Below, one piece after another: positions 40,327 to 47,934 of a DNA stretch of 64,000 nt. The stretch comes from Paenibacillus sp. FSL R7-0345 (GTDB lineage: Bacteria; Bacillota; Bacilli; Paenibacillales; Paenibacillaceae), in assembly GCF_038595055.1 (NCBI RefSeq), contig NZ_CP152002.1, positions 6,382,501 through 6,446,500 on the forward strand, written 5' to 3'. The position numbers were made by a program, and so were the translations under genes. Under the pieces are notes generated by a model, which worked only from the letters and a program-made list of their open reading frames with translations, was not told where the DNA came from and did not search any database. Numbering within the stretch: position 1 is the first letter of the stretch; every line of letters begins with the position of its first letter.

Positions 40327-40336
40327 ACCATAATAT
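40309..40336 (+). promoter_or_regulatory. Candidate motAB promoter
   Basis: TTGCCT (40309-40314) and TAATAT (40331-40336) are 16 bp apart, 26 bp before the motA start. It lies on top of the divergent uvrB promoter. No sigma-D flagellar promoter (TAAA-N15-GCCGATAT type) was found. Confidence 0.45.
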
Positions 40337-40361
40337 ATAGAATGCTAAGGAGACTGATCCC

Positions 40362-41147
40362 ATGGATATTACCTCGATTATCGGCCTCCTGGCCGGACTT
40401 GCCGCGCTGATTGGCGGTTTTTTTCTGGAAGGCGGAACCCTGTCCGGACTGCTTCAGCCGAACGCCGCACTGATAGTGTTCGGAGGCACGCTGGCCGCAG
40501 TACTCGTCAGCTTTCCCGCCTCCCGGCTGCGCTCTGTACCGGCTGCGCTGCGCTTCGCGTTTGGCAGACAAGCCGATACCAATACTGAAAGAGCCGCAGA
40601 GCTGGTGACCATGGCGGCAACTGTCCGCCGGGGCGGTGTCCTGGCACTGGAGCGGCAGGCCGAGGATCATTCCGACCCCTATACCCGTGAGGGCTTGCTG
40701 CTGATTGTGGACGGTGCTGACCCGGACCAGGTGCGGCAGATTCTGGAGCTTGATATGGATGCCAAAGAACTCAAATACGGCAGCTACGCCAAAATCTTTG
40801 AGGCAGCCGGGGGCTACGCTCCTACAATGGGCATTATCGGTACCGTCATGGGTCTTATACATGTGCTGGGCAGCCTCTCCGACCCGTCCACACTTGGTTC
40901 CTCCATTGCCGTTGCCTTTACGGCGACCTTGTATGGTGTAGCGAGCGCTAATTTAATATTTTTACCCATCGCTTCCAAAATCAAATCCCGCAGCCAGACG
41001 GAGCTGGCCACCATGGAAATGCTGCTGGTCGGTATCCTCGCCCTGCAGAACGGAGATCCTCCGCATCTGGTGCGCAAGAAGCTGAGCTCCTTCGTCCCGG
41101 ATGATGCCGGCGCAGATTCAGACGGTCTGCCAAGAGGTCTGCTATGA
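40362..41147 (+). CDS. motA: Flagellar stator protein MotA/MotP
   Basis: This 261-residue protein has the four membrane segments of the MotA/ExbB/TolQ fold. It begins with MDITSIIGLLAGLAALIGGF and NAALIVFGGTLAAVLVSF, then a cytoplasmic region (REGLLLIVDGADPDQVRQIL), and the last two helices EAAGGYAPTMGIIGTVMGL and STLGSSIAVAFTATLYGVASANL. With MotB it forms the stator that uses an ion gradient to turn the flagellum. Whether protons or sodium drive it (MotAB or MotPS) is not clear from sequence. AAGGAG lies 9 bp before the ATG. It overlaps motB by 4 bp. No other flagellar gene is near. Confidence 0.92.
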   Translation: MDITSIIGLLAGLAALIGGFFLEGGTLSGLLQPNAALIVFGGTLAAVLVSFPASRLRSVPAALRFAFGRQADTNTERAAELVTMAATVRRGGVLALERQAEDHSDPYTREGLLLIVDGADPDQVRQILELDMDAKELKYGSYAKIFEAAGGYAPTMGIIGTVMGLIHVLGSLSDPSTLGSSIAVAFTATLYGVASANLIFLPIASKIKSRSQTELATMEMLLVGILALQNGDPPHLVRKKLSSFVPDDAGADSDGLPRGLL

Positions 41148-42031
41148 GGCAGAGAAACCGGCGTGTACCGGGATTAGACGGGCATGAACCGCGGGACCGC
41201 TGGATGATAACCTATGCAGATCTGATTACGCTGCTGCTGATTTTTTTCGTCGTCATGTATGCTATGAGCAGTCTGGATACGGAGAAGTACAAGATTGTAA
41301 CCGGCTCATTGTCCGAAACCTTCCGCAGCGGCAACCCTGTACTCGAAGGCGGGAGCGGTGTGCTGGACGGAGAAGACGGAAGTCAGGATACCCCAACTGC
41401 AGGAGGGCAAAACGAAGGAAGCAACAGCGGGAACGGTGCGGCTGATTCCGGTAACGACGGAACAGGCAATACAGGCACCGGCTCCGGAACAGCACCTTCA
41501 GCAGAAGGACAGGATGGAGATCAGCCGCCGTCCGCGCGCGAGCTGGCCTTCCGCGAGCAGGAAGCCAAGCTGAATGCGCTTATGGACGTGATCACCACCT
41601 ATGTAGAGGATAACAACCTCGGTGACCAGATTTTTGTGGCGGACAAGCCGCAGGGCATTGCCATTACGCTTAGCGACCGCTTCCTGTTTGATGCCGGACG
41701 AGCCGAGCTGAAGCCGCCGGCTTTTCCGGCGCTGCGCCAGCTCTCAGGATTGTTCAGCGGGATTGGCGCGTCGATCAGCATTGAGGGGCACACAGACAAT
41801 ACACCGGTATCTGCCGGCTCGCAGTACAACGACAACTGGGAGCTTTCCGGAGACCGCGCCTTATCGGTACTGCGCTTTTTTCTGGACAATGAGGGGCTTG
41901 ACCCCGGAACCTTTCAGTATGCTGGATATGCCGACACCCGGCCCGCTTACGATAACTCTACCGCAGAAGGGCGCCAGAAAAACCGCCGTGTGGAACTGAT
42001 TGTGCTCCGTCAGCTTCAGGAGGAAGAATAG
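41144..42031 (+). CDS. motB: Flagellar stator protein MotB/MotS
   Basis: This 295-residue protein has a single N-terminal membrane helix with the ion-binding aspartate (Asp26 in YADLITLLL) and a C-terminal OmpA-like peptidoglycan-binding domain (ISIEGHTDNTPVSAGSQYND, NWELSGDRALSVLRFFL, NRRVELIV). Between about residues 63 and 130 is an acidic, Gly/Ser/Asn/Thr-rich low-complexity linker that is longer than usual. The protein anchors the stator to the cell wall. Its ATG overlaps the motA stop (ATGA), so the two are translationally coupled. Confidence 0.92.
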   Translation: MRQRNRRVPGLDGHEPRDRWMITYADLITLLLIFFVVMYAMSSLDTEKYKIVTGSLSETFRSGNPVLEGGSGVLDGEDGSQDTPTAGGQNEGSNSGNGAADSGNDGTGNTGTGSGTAPSAEGQDGDQPPSARELAFREQEAKLNALMDVITTYVEDNNLGDQIFVADKPQGIAITLSDRFLFDAGRAELKPPAFPALRQLSGLFSGIGASISIEGHTDNTPVSAGSQYNDNWELSGDRALSVLRFFLDNEGLDPGTFQYAGYADTRPAYDNSTAEGRQKNRRVELIVLRQLQEEE

Positions 42032-42102
42032 CAGATTCATTTCACCCAAGAGATCAGCAGAGTTTAATATCTAAATTTTGCTGATAGGGAGTCTGAAATT
42101 GA

Positions 42103-42744
42103 ATGAATAAACTCCATGAAATAACAACTGAATCCTCACGATATTGGGGTATGATCCGACTATATATCTCTTTGCTGCTCACTGCTTTTGTCTCAACCTG
42201 GATTACTTTGGGGATTGGTTTTACATCCAATGTACTAATTATGTTTACTTCGCAGGATTTTTTCTGGGAGGAAATGGCCTACAGCTATCCCGTCAGCAAG
42301 CTGGTCTGGATGGCAGTGCTGTATGTGCTGGCCGGAGGAACGTTTGCCTTGGCCTGGTATGTCTATTGGCGGACACTTTCCAGTCATTCGGAGACCAGAG
42401 TCATCCGCTGCTTTCCACTGCAGCTACTGTTTGCTTACGTACCGCTGCTACTGCTTTTTTTGCAGATAAACCCTGTTTATAACCCGGATCAGATGATTCC
42501 CTTAGCCGCTGGCGAAGTGAAATATTTCCTCTGTTTAGGTATGTCTGCAGTACTGCTATTTCCGTTTTACTCTATTTTCACCTACCGTTTTGTGCTGCAT
42601 GTCAACGCTTCGCCAAGCCGTACTATTAGGCTTCCGCTCCTCCTCATTTCATTTGCACTAATTGGCATCGGTCTGCTGCCGCTGTTATGGCGGCTCGCCC
42701 CATATCTTTACCCTGAGCTCAACAACTTCCCAAACCTTTATTAA
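42103..42744 (+). CDS. Uncharacterised membrane protein, five to six helices
   Basis: This 213-residue hydrophobic protein has five or six predicted membrane helices and no family motif I recognise. The N-terminus (MNKLHEITTESSRYWGMIRL) precedes the first helix. It has no charged or catalytic clusters apart from a few aromatic loop residues. GGGAG lies about 11 bp upstream of the ATG, which is a weak fit. It is downstream of motAB on the same strand after a 71-bp gap and could be co-transcribed, but nothing ties it to motility. Two hairpins at 42770-42866 follow it. Confidence 0.65.
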   Translation: MNKLHEITTESSRYWGMIRLYISLLLTAFVSTWITLGIGFTSNVLIMFTSQDFFWEEMAYSYPVSKLVWMAVLYVLAGGTFALAWYVYWRTLSSHSETRVIRCFPLQLLFAYVPLLLLFLQINPVYNPDQMIPLAAGEVKYFLCLGMSAVLLFPFYSIFTYRFVLHVNASPSRTIRLPLLLISFALIGIGLLPLLWRLAPYLYPELNNFPNLY

Positions 42745-42769
42745 GGACAGCTGTGTAAACAGCACAAAG

Positions 42770-42814
42770 AGACGAAATCGACGCGGCTGATTAAACCGCG
42801 CAGCAATTTCGTCT
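42770..42814. terminator. Hairpin after the uncharacterised membrane protein gene
   Basis: AGACGAAAT (42770-42778) pairs with ATTTCGTCT (42806-42814) and encloses a second stem CGCGG/CCGCG. It has no T run, so by itself it is an imperfect terminator; it is stacked next to the stronger one at 42823-42866. Confidence 0.55.
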
Positions 42815-42822
42815 GCTATATT

Positions 42823-42866
42823 ACAGGTACTCCTCCTTCTAAGAAGGCGAGAGCACCTGTTTTTTA
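42823..42866 (+). terminator. Terminator before gcvH 3' end
   Basis: ACAGGT-ACTC and GAG-CACCTGT form the lower stem, with CCTTCT/AGAAGG at the top, followed by seven T residues. It ends the rightward motAB region and may also serve gcvH on the minus strand. Confidence 0.85.
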
Positions 42867-42887
42867 TTTGCACAAATGGTATGTCCT

Positions 42888-43280
42888 TTATTCCCCGATC
42901 AGTTCCCGGTAAGCAGCCGCATCCAGCAGTCCGGAGGCAGCCTCGCTGAACTCGCCGTCAAGCTCAAGCTCAAAAATCCAGCCGCCGCTGTAAGGCTCAT
43001 CGTTAAGCAGCTCCGGGCTGGCTTCCAGTGCATCGTTGATCCGGGTCACCTTTCCCGAGACGGGTGAATATAATTCGGAAACTGTCTTTACAGACTCAAT
43101 GCTGCCTACGCTGTCGCCTGCCGAAATAGCAGCCCCTACTTCAGGAAATTCCACAAATACGATATCCCCGAGCAGATGCTGGGCATGATCTGTAATCCCG
43201 ACCCGTACTACGCGTCCTTCACCCTGCTGAGCCCATTCATGCTCTTCACTGTAACGCAGGTTGTCTAACACTTCACTCAT
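42888..43280 (-). CDS. gcvH: Glycine cleavage system H protein
   Basis: This 130-residue lipoyl carrier shuttles the aminomethyl group between the P, T and L proteins of glycine cleavage. The lipoylated lysine is in GSIESVKTVSELYSPVSG (Lys65), and LRYSEEHEW, VGITDHAQHLLGDIVFVEFP are typical. The ATG at 43280 is chosen because GAGGCGG lies 6 bp upstream; the ATG at 43295 would overlap that site. It is transcribed away from gcvT-gcvPA-gcvPB, with its own promoter at 43321-43349, so it lies outside the riboswitch-controlled transcript. Confidence 0.95.
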   Translation of the reverse strand: MSEVLDNLRYSEEHEWAQQGEGRVVRVGITDHAQHLLGDIVFVEFPEVGAAISAGDSVGSIESVKTVSELYSPVSGKVTRINDALEASPELLNDEPYSGGWIFELELDGEFSEAASGLLDAAAYRELIGE

Positions 43281-43320
43281 TTCAAGCCGCCTCATTTCCG
43301 AATTTGGTGTTGTAAATGTA

Positions 43321-43349
43321 GTTATAGACTAAAATACGTGCTTGCGCAA
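43321..43349 (-). promoter_or_regulatory. gcvH promoter
   Basis: On the minus strand TTGCGC (43344-43349) and TATAAC (43321-43326) are 17 bp apart. A TTGACA lies nearby but at a spacing too short for any good -10 box. Confidence 0.6.
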
Positions 43350-43404
43350 TGTCAATATAACTGACAGGAAATTTAATTTTGTCATCTTTTTGACGTTTTT
43401 TATG

Positions 43405-43433
43405 TTGACGGGCGGCTCAATACCCGGTTTAAT
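43405..43433 (+). promoter_or_regulatory. Promoter of glycine riboswitch and gcvT operon
   Basis: TTGACG (43405-43410) and TTTAAT (43428-43433) are 17 bp apart, just upstream of the first aptamer. Confidence 0.75.
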
Positions 43434-43469
43434 GGAGACATTAGAAGTTCATATGGTTTGCGAATGATG

Positions 43470-43672
43470 GCATAGGGAGAGACTGCCTCCCGAAGACAGC
43501 GCCGAAGGAGTAAGCCCCGCGCGGGTGAATCTCTCAGGCAAAAGGACCTGTGCCGGACGCATCTCTGGAGAGCATCAGTCCCTGCATCCGCAGCGCACTG
43601 ATCACCAACGGGGAAACCTGCCGAAATAGCTCCGGGCGGGGTAACTCTCAGGTACAAAGGACAGAGCGGAAC
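43470..43672 (+). ncRNA. Tandem glycine riboswitch
   Basis: Two aptamers follow each other. The first (about 43470-43575) has GGGAGAGACTGCC, GCCGAAGGAGTAAGCC and ATCTCTCAGGCAAAAGGACC. The second (about 43576-43672) has ACGGGGAAACCTGCCGAAA, GGCGGGGTAACTCTCAGGTA and CAAAGGAC. These are core features of the glycine riboswitch. Its last bases are also the left arm of a terminator (43659-43723), so glycine binding should prevent termination and switch gcvT-gcvPA-gcvPB on, as in B. subtilis. Confidence 0.95.
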
Positions 43673-43723
43673 GCTATTATGCACGTTAAGTGCGTATTTT
43701 AGTGACCGCTCTGTCCTTTTTTT
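43659..43723 (+). terminator. Riboswitch-controlled terminator
   Basis: GGACAGAGCGG (43659-43669) pairs perfectly with CCGCTCTGTCC (43706-43716), then seven T follow. The left arm is the 3' end of the second aptamer, so ligand binding competes with terminator formation. Confidence 0.93.
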
Positions 43724-43781
43724 GTTGTCTATCGGAACAGCCGCTTTGGCTTGTGTGTAATCAGATCAGGGGAGTGAGCAC

Positions 43782-44903
43782 ATGGATGCTTTGAAGAGAA
43801 CGCCTTTTTACAGCCTTTATTCCGCTTATGCGGAGGCCAGATGCATCGATTTCGGCGGCTGGGAGCTGCCGGTGCAGTTTACAGGGATCGTCAAGGAGCA
43901 TGAAGCGGTCCGCCAGCAGGCCGGATTGTTCGATGTATCGCATATGGGGGAATTCATGGTCAGCGGGAGCGGCTCAGAAGCCTTTCTGCAAAAGATGACG
44001 ACGAACGATGTCAGCCGGCTGGCTGACGGTGCGGCACAGTACACCCTTATGCTGTATCCAAACGGCGGGGTCGTAGATGACCTGCTTGTCTACCGCCTTG
44101 GTGAGGAGCGCTACATGCTTGTTGTCAATGCCTCCAACATCGATAAGGATTTCCAGTGGCTGCAGGAACATTTAATTGCTGAATTCAGCGGAGTGAGCCT
44201 GAAGAATGTCTCTGATGATACGCTGCTGCTGGCACTGCAAGGGCCGCTGGCAGAAACGATTCTCCGTGAAGTTACCTCGGCAAATGTTGCTGGGCTTAAG
44301 CCTTTCCACTTCATCGAAAAAGCCGAGGTCTGCGGCGTAGAGGTACTGCTCTCCCGTACCGGCTACACCGGCGAAGACGGCTTCGAGCTGTACGCCCCGG
44401 TGGATACGGCCGCTGCTTTGTGGAACGGCCTGCTCGCAGCCGGCGCCCCGCATGGCCTGACGCCAGCCGGCCTCGGCGCACGCGACACGCTCCGCTTCGA
44501 GGCCAAGCTGCCGCTTTACGGACAGGAGCTGTCGGCAGACATCACCCCGCTGGAAGCGGGCGTGCAGTTCTTCGTCAAGCTGGACAAAACCGACTTCATC
44601 GGCAAGGATGCGCTGGTGCAGCAGAAGGAAGCAGGACTGCCCCGCCGCTTAGTCGGGCTTGAGATGATTGACCGCGGGATTCCGCGTTCCCATTATCCCG
44701 TATACGCGGACGGCGTAAAGATCGGTGAAGTAACAACCGGGACCCAGTCCCCGACGCTAAAGCGTAACCTGGGGCTTGCACTGATTGATGCGGCCTACAG
44801 CGGAATCGGCACAGAGGTTAATGTGGAGATCCGCGGCAAACAGCTGAAAGCAGCTGTGGTTAAAGCGCCATTTTATAAAAAGAGCCAAGGAGTGAAGCCG
44901 TAA
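43782..44903 (+). CDS. gcvT: Aminomethyltransferase (glycine cleavage T protein)
   Basis: This 373-residue protein transfers the methylene group from lipoyl-bound aminomethyl to tetrahydrofolate and releases ammonia. It starts with LKRTPFYSLYSAYAEARCID, has GLFDVSHMGEF, LMLYPNGGVVDDLLVYRL with the catalytic aspartate, RTGYTGEDGFELY, and GLGARDTLRFEAKLPLYG, all standard for GcvT. GGGGAG precedes the ATG. It is the first gene behind the glycine riboswitch and shares one base with the gcvPA start (TAATG). Confidence 0.97.
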   Translation: MDALKRTPFYSLYSAYAEARCIDFGGWELPVQFTGIVKEHEAVRQQAGLFDVSHMGEFMVSGSGSEAFLQKMTTNDVSRLADGAAQYTLMLYPNGGVVDDLLVYRLGEERYMLVVNASNIDKDFQWLQEHLIAEFSGVSLKNVSDDTLLLALQGPLAETILREVTSANVAGLKPFHFIEKAEVCGVEVLLSRTGYTGEDGFELYAPVDTAAALWNGLLAAGAPHGLTPAGLGARDTLRFEAKLPLYGQELSADITPLEAGVQFFVKLDKTDFIGKDALVQQKEAGLPRRLVGLEMIDRGIPRSHYPVYADGVKIGEVTTGTQSPTLKRNLGLALIDAAYSGIGTEVNVEIRGKQLKAAVVKAPFYKKSQGVKP

Positions 44904-46255
44904 TGAAGCACCGCTATCTGCCCATGACCGAACAGGACCGCCAGGAGATGCTGGAAGCGGTCGGTATTCAGTCCGTAGATGAATTGTTCGCTGATATTCC
45001 GCAGTCTGTCCGCTACCAGGGTACTATGCCGATGTCGGAAGCGCTGGATGAATACGCACTGCTCCGCCATATGAAAGAGCTGGCTGACAAGAATGCCAGT
45101 TTTGATACTCACACCAGCTTCCTTGGAGCCGGAATTTATGACCATCATATCCCGGTTGTTATCAACCATGTGATTTCCCGTTCGGAGTTCTATACTGCTT
45201 ATACCCCGTATCAGCCGGAGATCAGCCAGGGCGAGCTGCAGGCGATTTTCGAGTTTCAATCCTATATCTGCGAGCTTACCGGCATGAAGGTGGCCAACGC
45301 CAGCATGTACGACGGCGCTACTGCCTTCGCAGAAGCAGCAGTTCTGGCAGCAGGTGCTACCAAACGCAAAAAGCTGATCGTTTCCCGCACCGTCCATCCC
45401 GAAGCCCGCCAAGTATTGGCTACATCGGCCGGTGCCTGGGGACTTGAAGTTGTGGAAATTGATTATAAAGACGGCGTAACCGATCAAGCCAAGCTGGCCG
45501 AAGCAATCGACGCGGATACTGCAGCTGTACTGGTGCAGTCACCGAACTTCTTCGGAGCGATCGAGGATCTCGGTGCAATCGAACCGCTGATCCATGCGGT
45601 CAAAGGATTGCTCGTTGTCAGCGCCAACCCGCTGGCACTGGGCGTTCTGGAAACGCCGGGCAAGCTCGGAGCCGACATTGTAGTCGGTGACGCGCAGCCG
45701 CTGGGCATTCCTGCTTCGCTTGGCGGACCTACCTGCGGATTCTTTGCTGTAGCCGAGCCGCTGATGCGCCGGATGCCGGGCCGGATCGTCGGCCAGACCG
45801 TTGACCGTAACGGCAAACGCGGATTCGTGCTCACACTGCAGGCCCGCGAGCAGCATATCCGCCGTGAAAAGGCGACCTCCAACATCTGCTCCAATCAGGC
45901 GCTGCTGGCGCTCTGCGCTTCCGTCTACCTGTCCGTTATGGGAAAAGAGGGCATGCGTGAGGTCGGCGAGCTGAATATCCGCAAGAGCCATTATGCTGCC
46001 GGCAAACTTGGAAAGCTTACAGGCGCTGCTCCGGCATTCACCGCTCCGTTCTTTAATGAATTCGTGCTGAAGCTTCCTGAGGGAAGCAGTGTCAGTGAAA
46101 TCAATTCGATGCTTGTTAAGGAGGGCTACCTCGGCGGTTACGACCTCGGCCGTGATTATCCCGAGCTGGCCGGACATATGCTGGTTGCCGTTACAGAGAA
46201 AAGAAGCAAGTCGGAGATTGATCAATTCGCAAGTGTACTGGAGGGCTGTTTATGA
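44903..46255 (+). CDS. gcvPA: Glycine dehydrogenase (decarboxylating), subunit 1
   Basis: This 450-residue protein is the N-terminal half of the split P protein; with GcvPB it decarboxylates glycine using PLP. Typical parts are HRYLPMTEQDRQEML, FLGAGIYDHHIPVVI, TPYQPEISQGELQAIFEFQS, ASMYDGATAFAEAAVLA and CGFFAVAEPLMRRMPGRIVG. Like other PA subunits it lacks the PLP lysine, which lies in PB. It overlaps gcvT by one base and gcvPB by four. Confidence 0.97.
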   Translation: MKHRYLPMTEQDRQEMLEAVGIQSVDELFADIPQSVRYQGTMPMSEALDEYALLRHMKELADKNASFDTHTSFLGAGIYDHHIPVVINHVISRSEFYTAYTPYQPEISQGELQAIFEFQSYICELTGMKVANASMYDGATAFAEAAVLAAGATKRKKLIVSRTVHPEARQVLATSAGAWGLEVVEIDYKDGVTDQAKLAEAIDADTAAVLVQSPNFFGAIEDLGAIEPLIHAVKGLLVVSANPLALGVLETPGKLGADIVVGDAQPLGIPASLGGPTCGFFAVAEPLMRRMPGRIVGQTVDRNGKRGFVLTLQAREQHIRREKATSNICSNQALLALCASVYLSVMGKEGMREVGELNIRKSHYAAGKLGKLTGAAPAFTAPFFNEFVLKLPEGSSVSEINSMLVKEGYLGGYDLGRDYPELAGHMLVAVTEKRSKSEIDQFASVLEGCL

Positions 46256-47712
46256 AACCGGAACAAAGTCTGATTTTTGAGCTTAGCCGTCCCGGCCGCT
46301 CAGCCTATTCCCTGCCGGTATGCGATGTTCCCGAAGATGAAGGTATTGATTCGCTGATTCCCGCCGGTCTGCTGCGCAGCGAACCTGTCGTTCTGCCGGA
46401 AGTATCCGAAGTGGATGTCATCCGCCATTACACTGCCCTTTCCCGCCGCAACTTCGGCGTCGACAACGGCTTCTATCCGCTCGGCTCCTGTACGATGAAA
46501 TACAATCCGAAGATCAATGAGGATGTTGCCCGCTTCCCGGGTCTGGCTAAGATTCATCCGTACCAGCCGGAAGAGAGCATTCAGGGTGCCCTTGAATTAA
46601 TGTATACTCTGCAAAAAGATCTGGCCGCCCTGACCGGCATGGATGCCGTCTCTCTCCAGCCTGCTGCCGGCGCCCACGGGGAATGGACCGGCCTGATGAT
46701 GATCCGCGCCTACCACGAAAGCCGCGGCGAGAAGCGCACGAAGGTCATCGTGCCGGACTCCTCGCACGGCACCAACCCGGCCAGCGCTGCAGCTGCGGGT
46801 CTTGAAACCGTAACGATCCCGTCCAACGCCAAAGGCATGGTTGACCTGGAAGCCCTGAAGGCTGCAGTCGGCAGTGACACGGCTGCGCTGATGCTGACTA
46901 ACCCGAGCACGCTCGGCCTGTTCGAAACGCAGATTGTCGAGATTGCCGAGATCGTTCACGAAGCAGGCGGCCTGCTGTATTACGATGGCGCAAACTCCAA
47001 TGCCATCATGGGCATTACCCGTCCGGGCGACATGGGCTTTGACGTTGTGCACTTGAATCTGCACAAAACCATGAGCACCCCGCACGGCGGCGGCGGCCCG
47101 GGAGCCGGACCTGTCGGCGTGAAGTCGATCCTGATCCCATTCCTGCCGCAGCCAACTGTCGTCCAGAACGAAGACAGCAGCTACTCGCTGAACTACGGCG
47201 GGCCGGAATCCATCGGCCGGGTTAAAGCTTTTTACGGCAACTTCGGCATTCTTGTCCGTGCCTATGCTTACATTCGCACATATGGACCGGATGGCCTGCG
47301 CGAGGTATCCGAGAACGCTGTGCTGAATGCCAACTATATGATGCACCGGCTGGCACCGTATTTTGAAATCCCGTATCCGGGCGTCTGCAAGCATGAGTTC
47401 GTCATGTCAGGACGCAATCTCAAGCAATACGGGGTGCGTACGCTGGATGTAGCCAAACGGCTGCTCGACTTCGGCTATCACCCGCCAACTGTCTACTTCC
47501 CGCTCACCGTCGAAGAGTGCATGATGATTGAGCCGACCGAGACCGAAAGCAAGGAAACACTCGACGGCTTTATTGAAACGATGATCCAGATCGTCAAGGA
47601 AGCCCAGGAGACGCCGGAGATCGTCATCAACGCTCCGCACACGACCGAAATCAGCCGTCTGGATGAAACCCAGGCTGCACGCAAGCCGGTATTGAACTGC
47701 TCTTGCGGTTAA
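46252..47712 (+). CDS. gcvPB: Glycine dehydrogenase (decarboxylating), subunit 2
   Basis: This 486-residue protein is the PLP-carrying half of the split P protein. The cofactor lysine is in VHLNLHKTMSTPHGGGG, and NFGVDNGFYPLGSCTMKYNP, LQPAAGAHGEWTGLM and DSSHGTNPASAAAAG are all conserved. The C-terminus ends in a Cys-rich NCSCG, a minor feature. It overlaps gcvPA by 4 bp and is followed by the terminator at 47742-47779. No gcvL (lipoamide dehydrogenase) gene is here; it normally comes from other complexes. Confidence 0.97.
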   Translation: MKPEQSLIFELSRPGRSAYSLPVCDVPEDEGIDSLIPAGLLRSEPVVLPEVSEVDVIRHYTALSRRNFGVDNGFYPLGSCTMKYNPKINEDVARFPGLAKIHPYQPEESIQGALELMYTLQKDLAALTGMDAVSLQPAAGAHGEWTGLMMIRAYHESRGEKRTKVIVPDSSHGTNPASAAAAGLETVTIPSNAKGMVDLEALKAAVGSDTAALMLTNPSTLGLFETQIVEIAEIVHEAGGLLYYDGANSNAIMGITRPGDMGFDVVHLNLHKTMSTPHGGGGPGAGPVGVKSILIPFLPQPTVVQNEDSSYSLNYGGPESIGRVKAFYGNFGILVRAYAYIRTYGPDGLREVSENAVLNANYMMHRLAPYFEIPYPGVCKHEFVMSGRNLKQYGVRTLDVAKRLLDFGYHPPTVYFPLTVEECMMIEPTETESKETLDGFIETMIQIVKEAQETPEIVINAPHTTEISRLDETQAARKPVLNCSCG

Positions 47713-47741
47713 CCTGTCTAAATACCTGTAATACAATTAAT

Positions 47742-47779
47742 AGCCGGTCCGGATACCAAGTATCCCGGGCCGGCTTTTT
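47742..47779 (+). terminator. Terminator after gcvPB
   Basis: AGCCGGTCCGGATA and TATCCCGGGCCGGCT form a long stem with small mismatches, a 5-base loop and a run of T after it. Confidence 0.9.
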
Positions 47780-47934
47780 CTGCCGCTTCCGTGAACAATA
47801 CAATCCAACCAATCTGCTTACCCAATATATATTTCAGTTGCCGATCTATTCCGCCAGTTTTCGACAGTAAACAAGTGCTATATTTAATAGAATGTCGTTT
47901 TTGCAGCACTATTTGGAATAAAGGAGGAGTAGCC

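Noticed and set aside
40183..40361. Sigma-D flagellar promoter for motAB
   Set aside because: TAAA elements are present but none is followed at the right distance by a GCCGATAT-like box.
47791..47934. 48-residue N-terminal extension of the ABC ATPase at 47935
   Set aside because: The extension lies in the intergenic region, resembles no ABC domain, and the AAAGGAGG site fits only the TTG at 47935.
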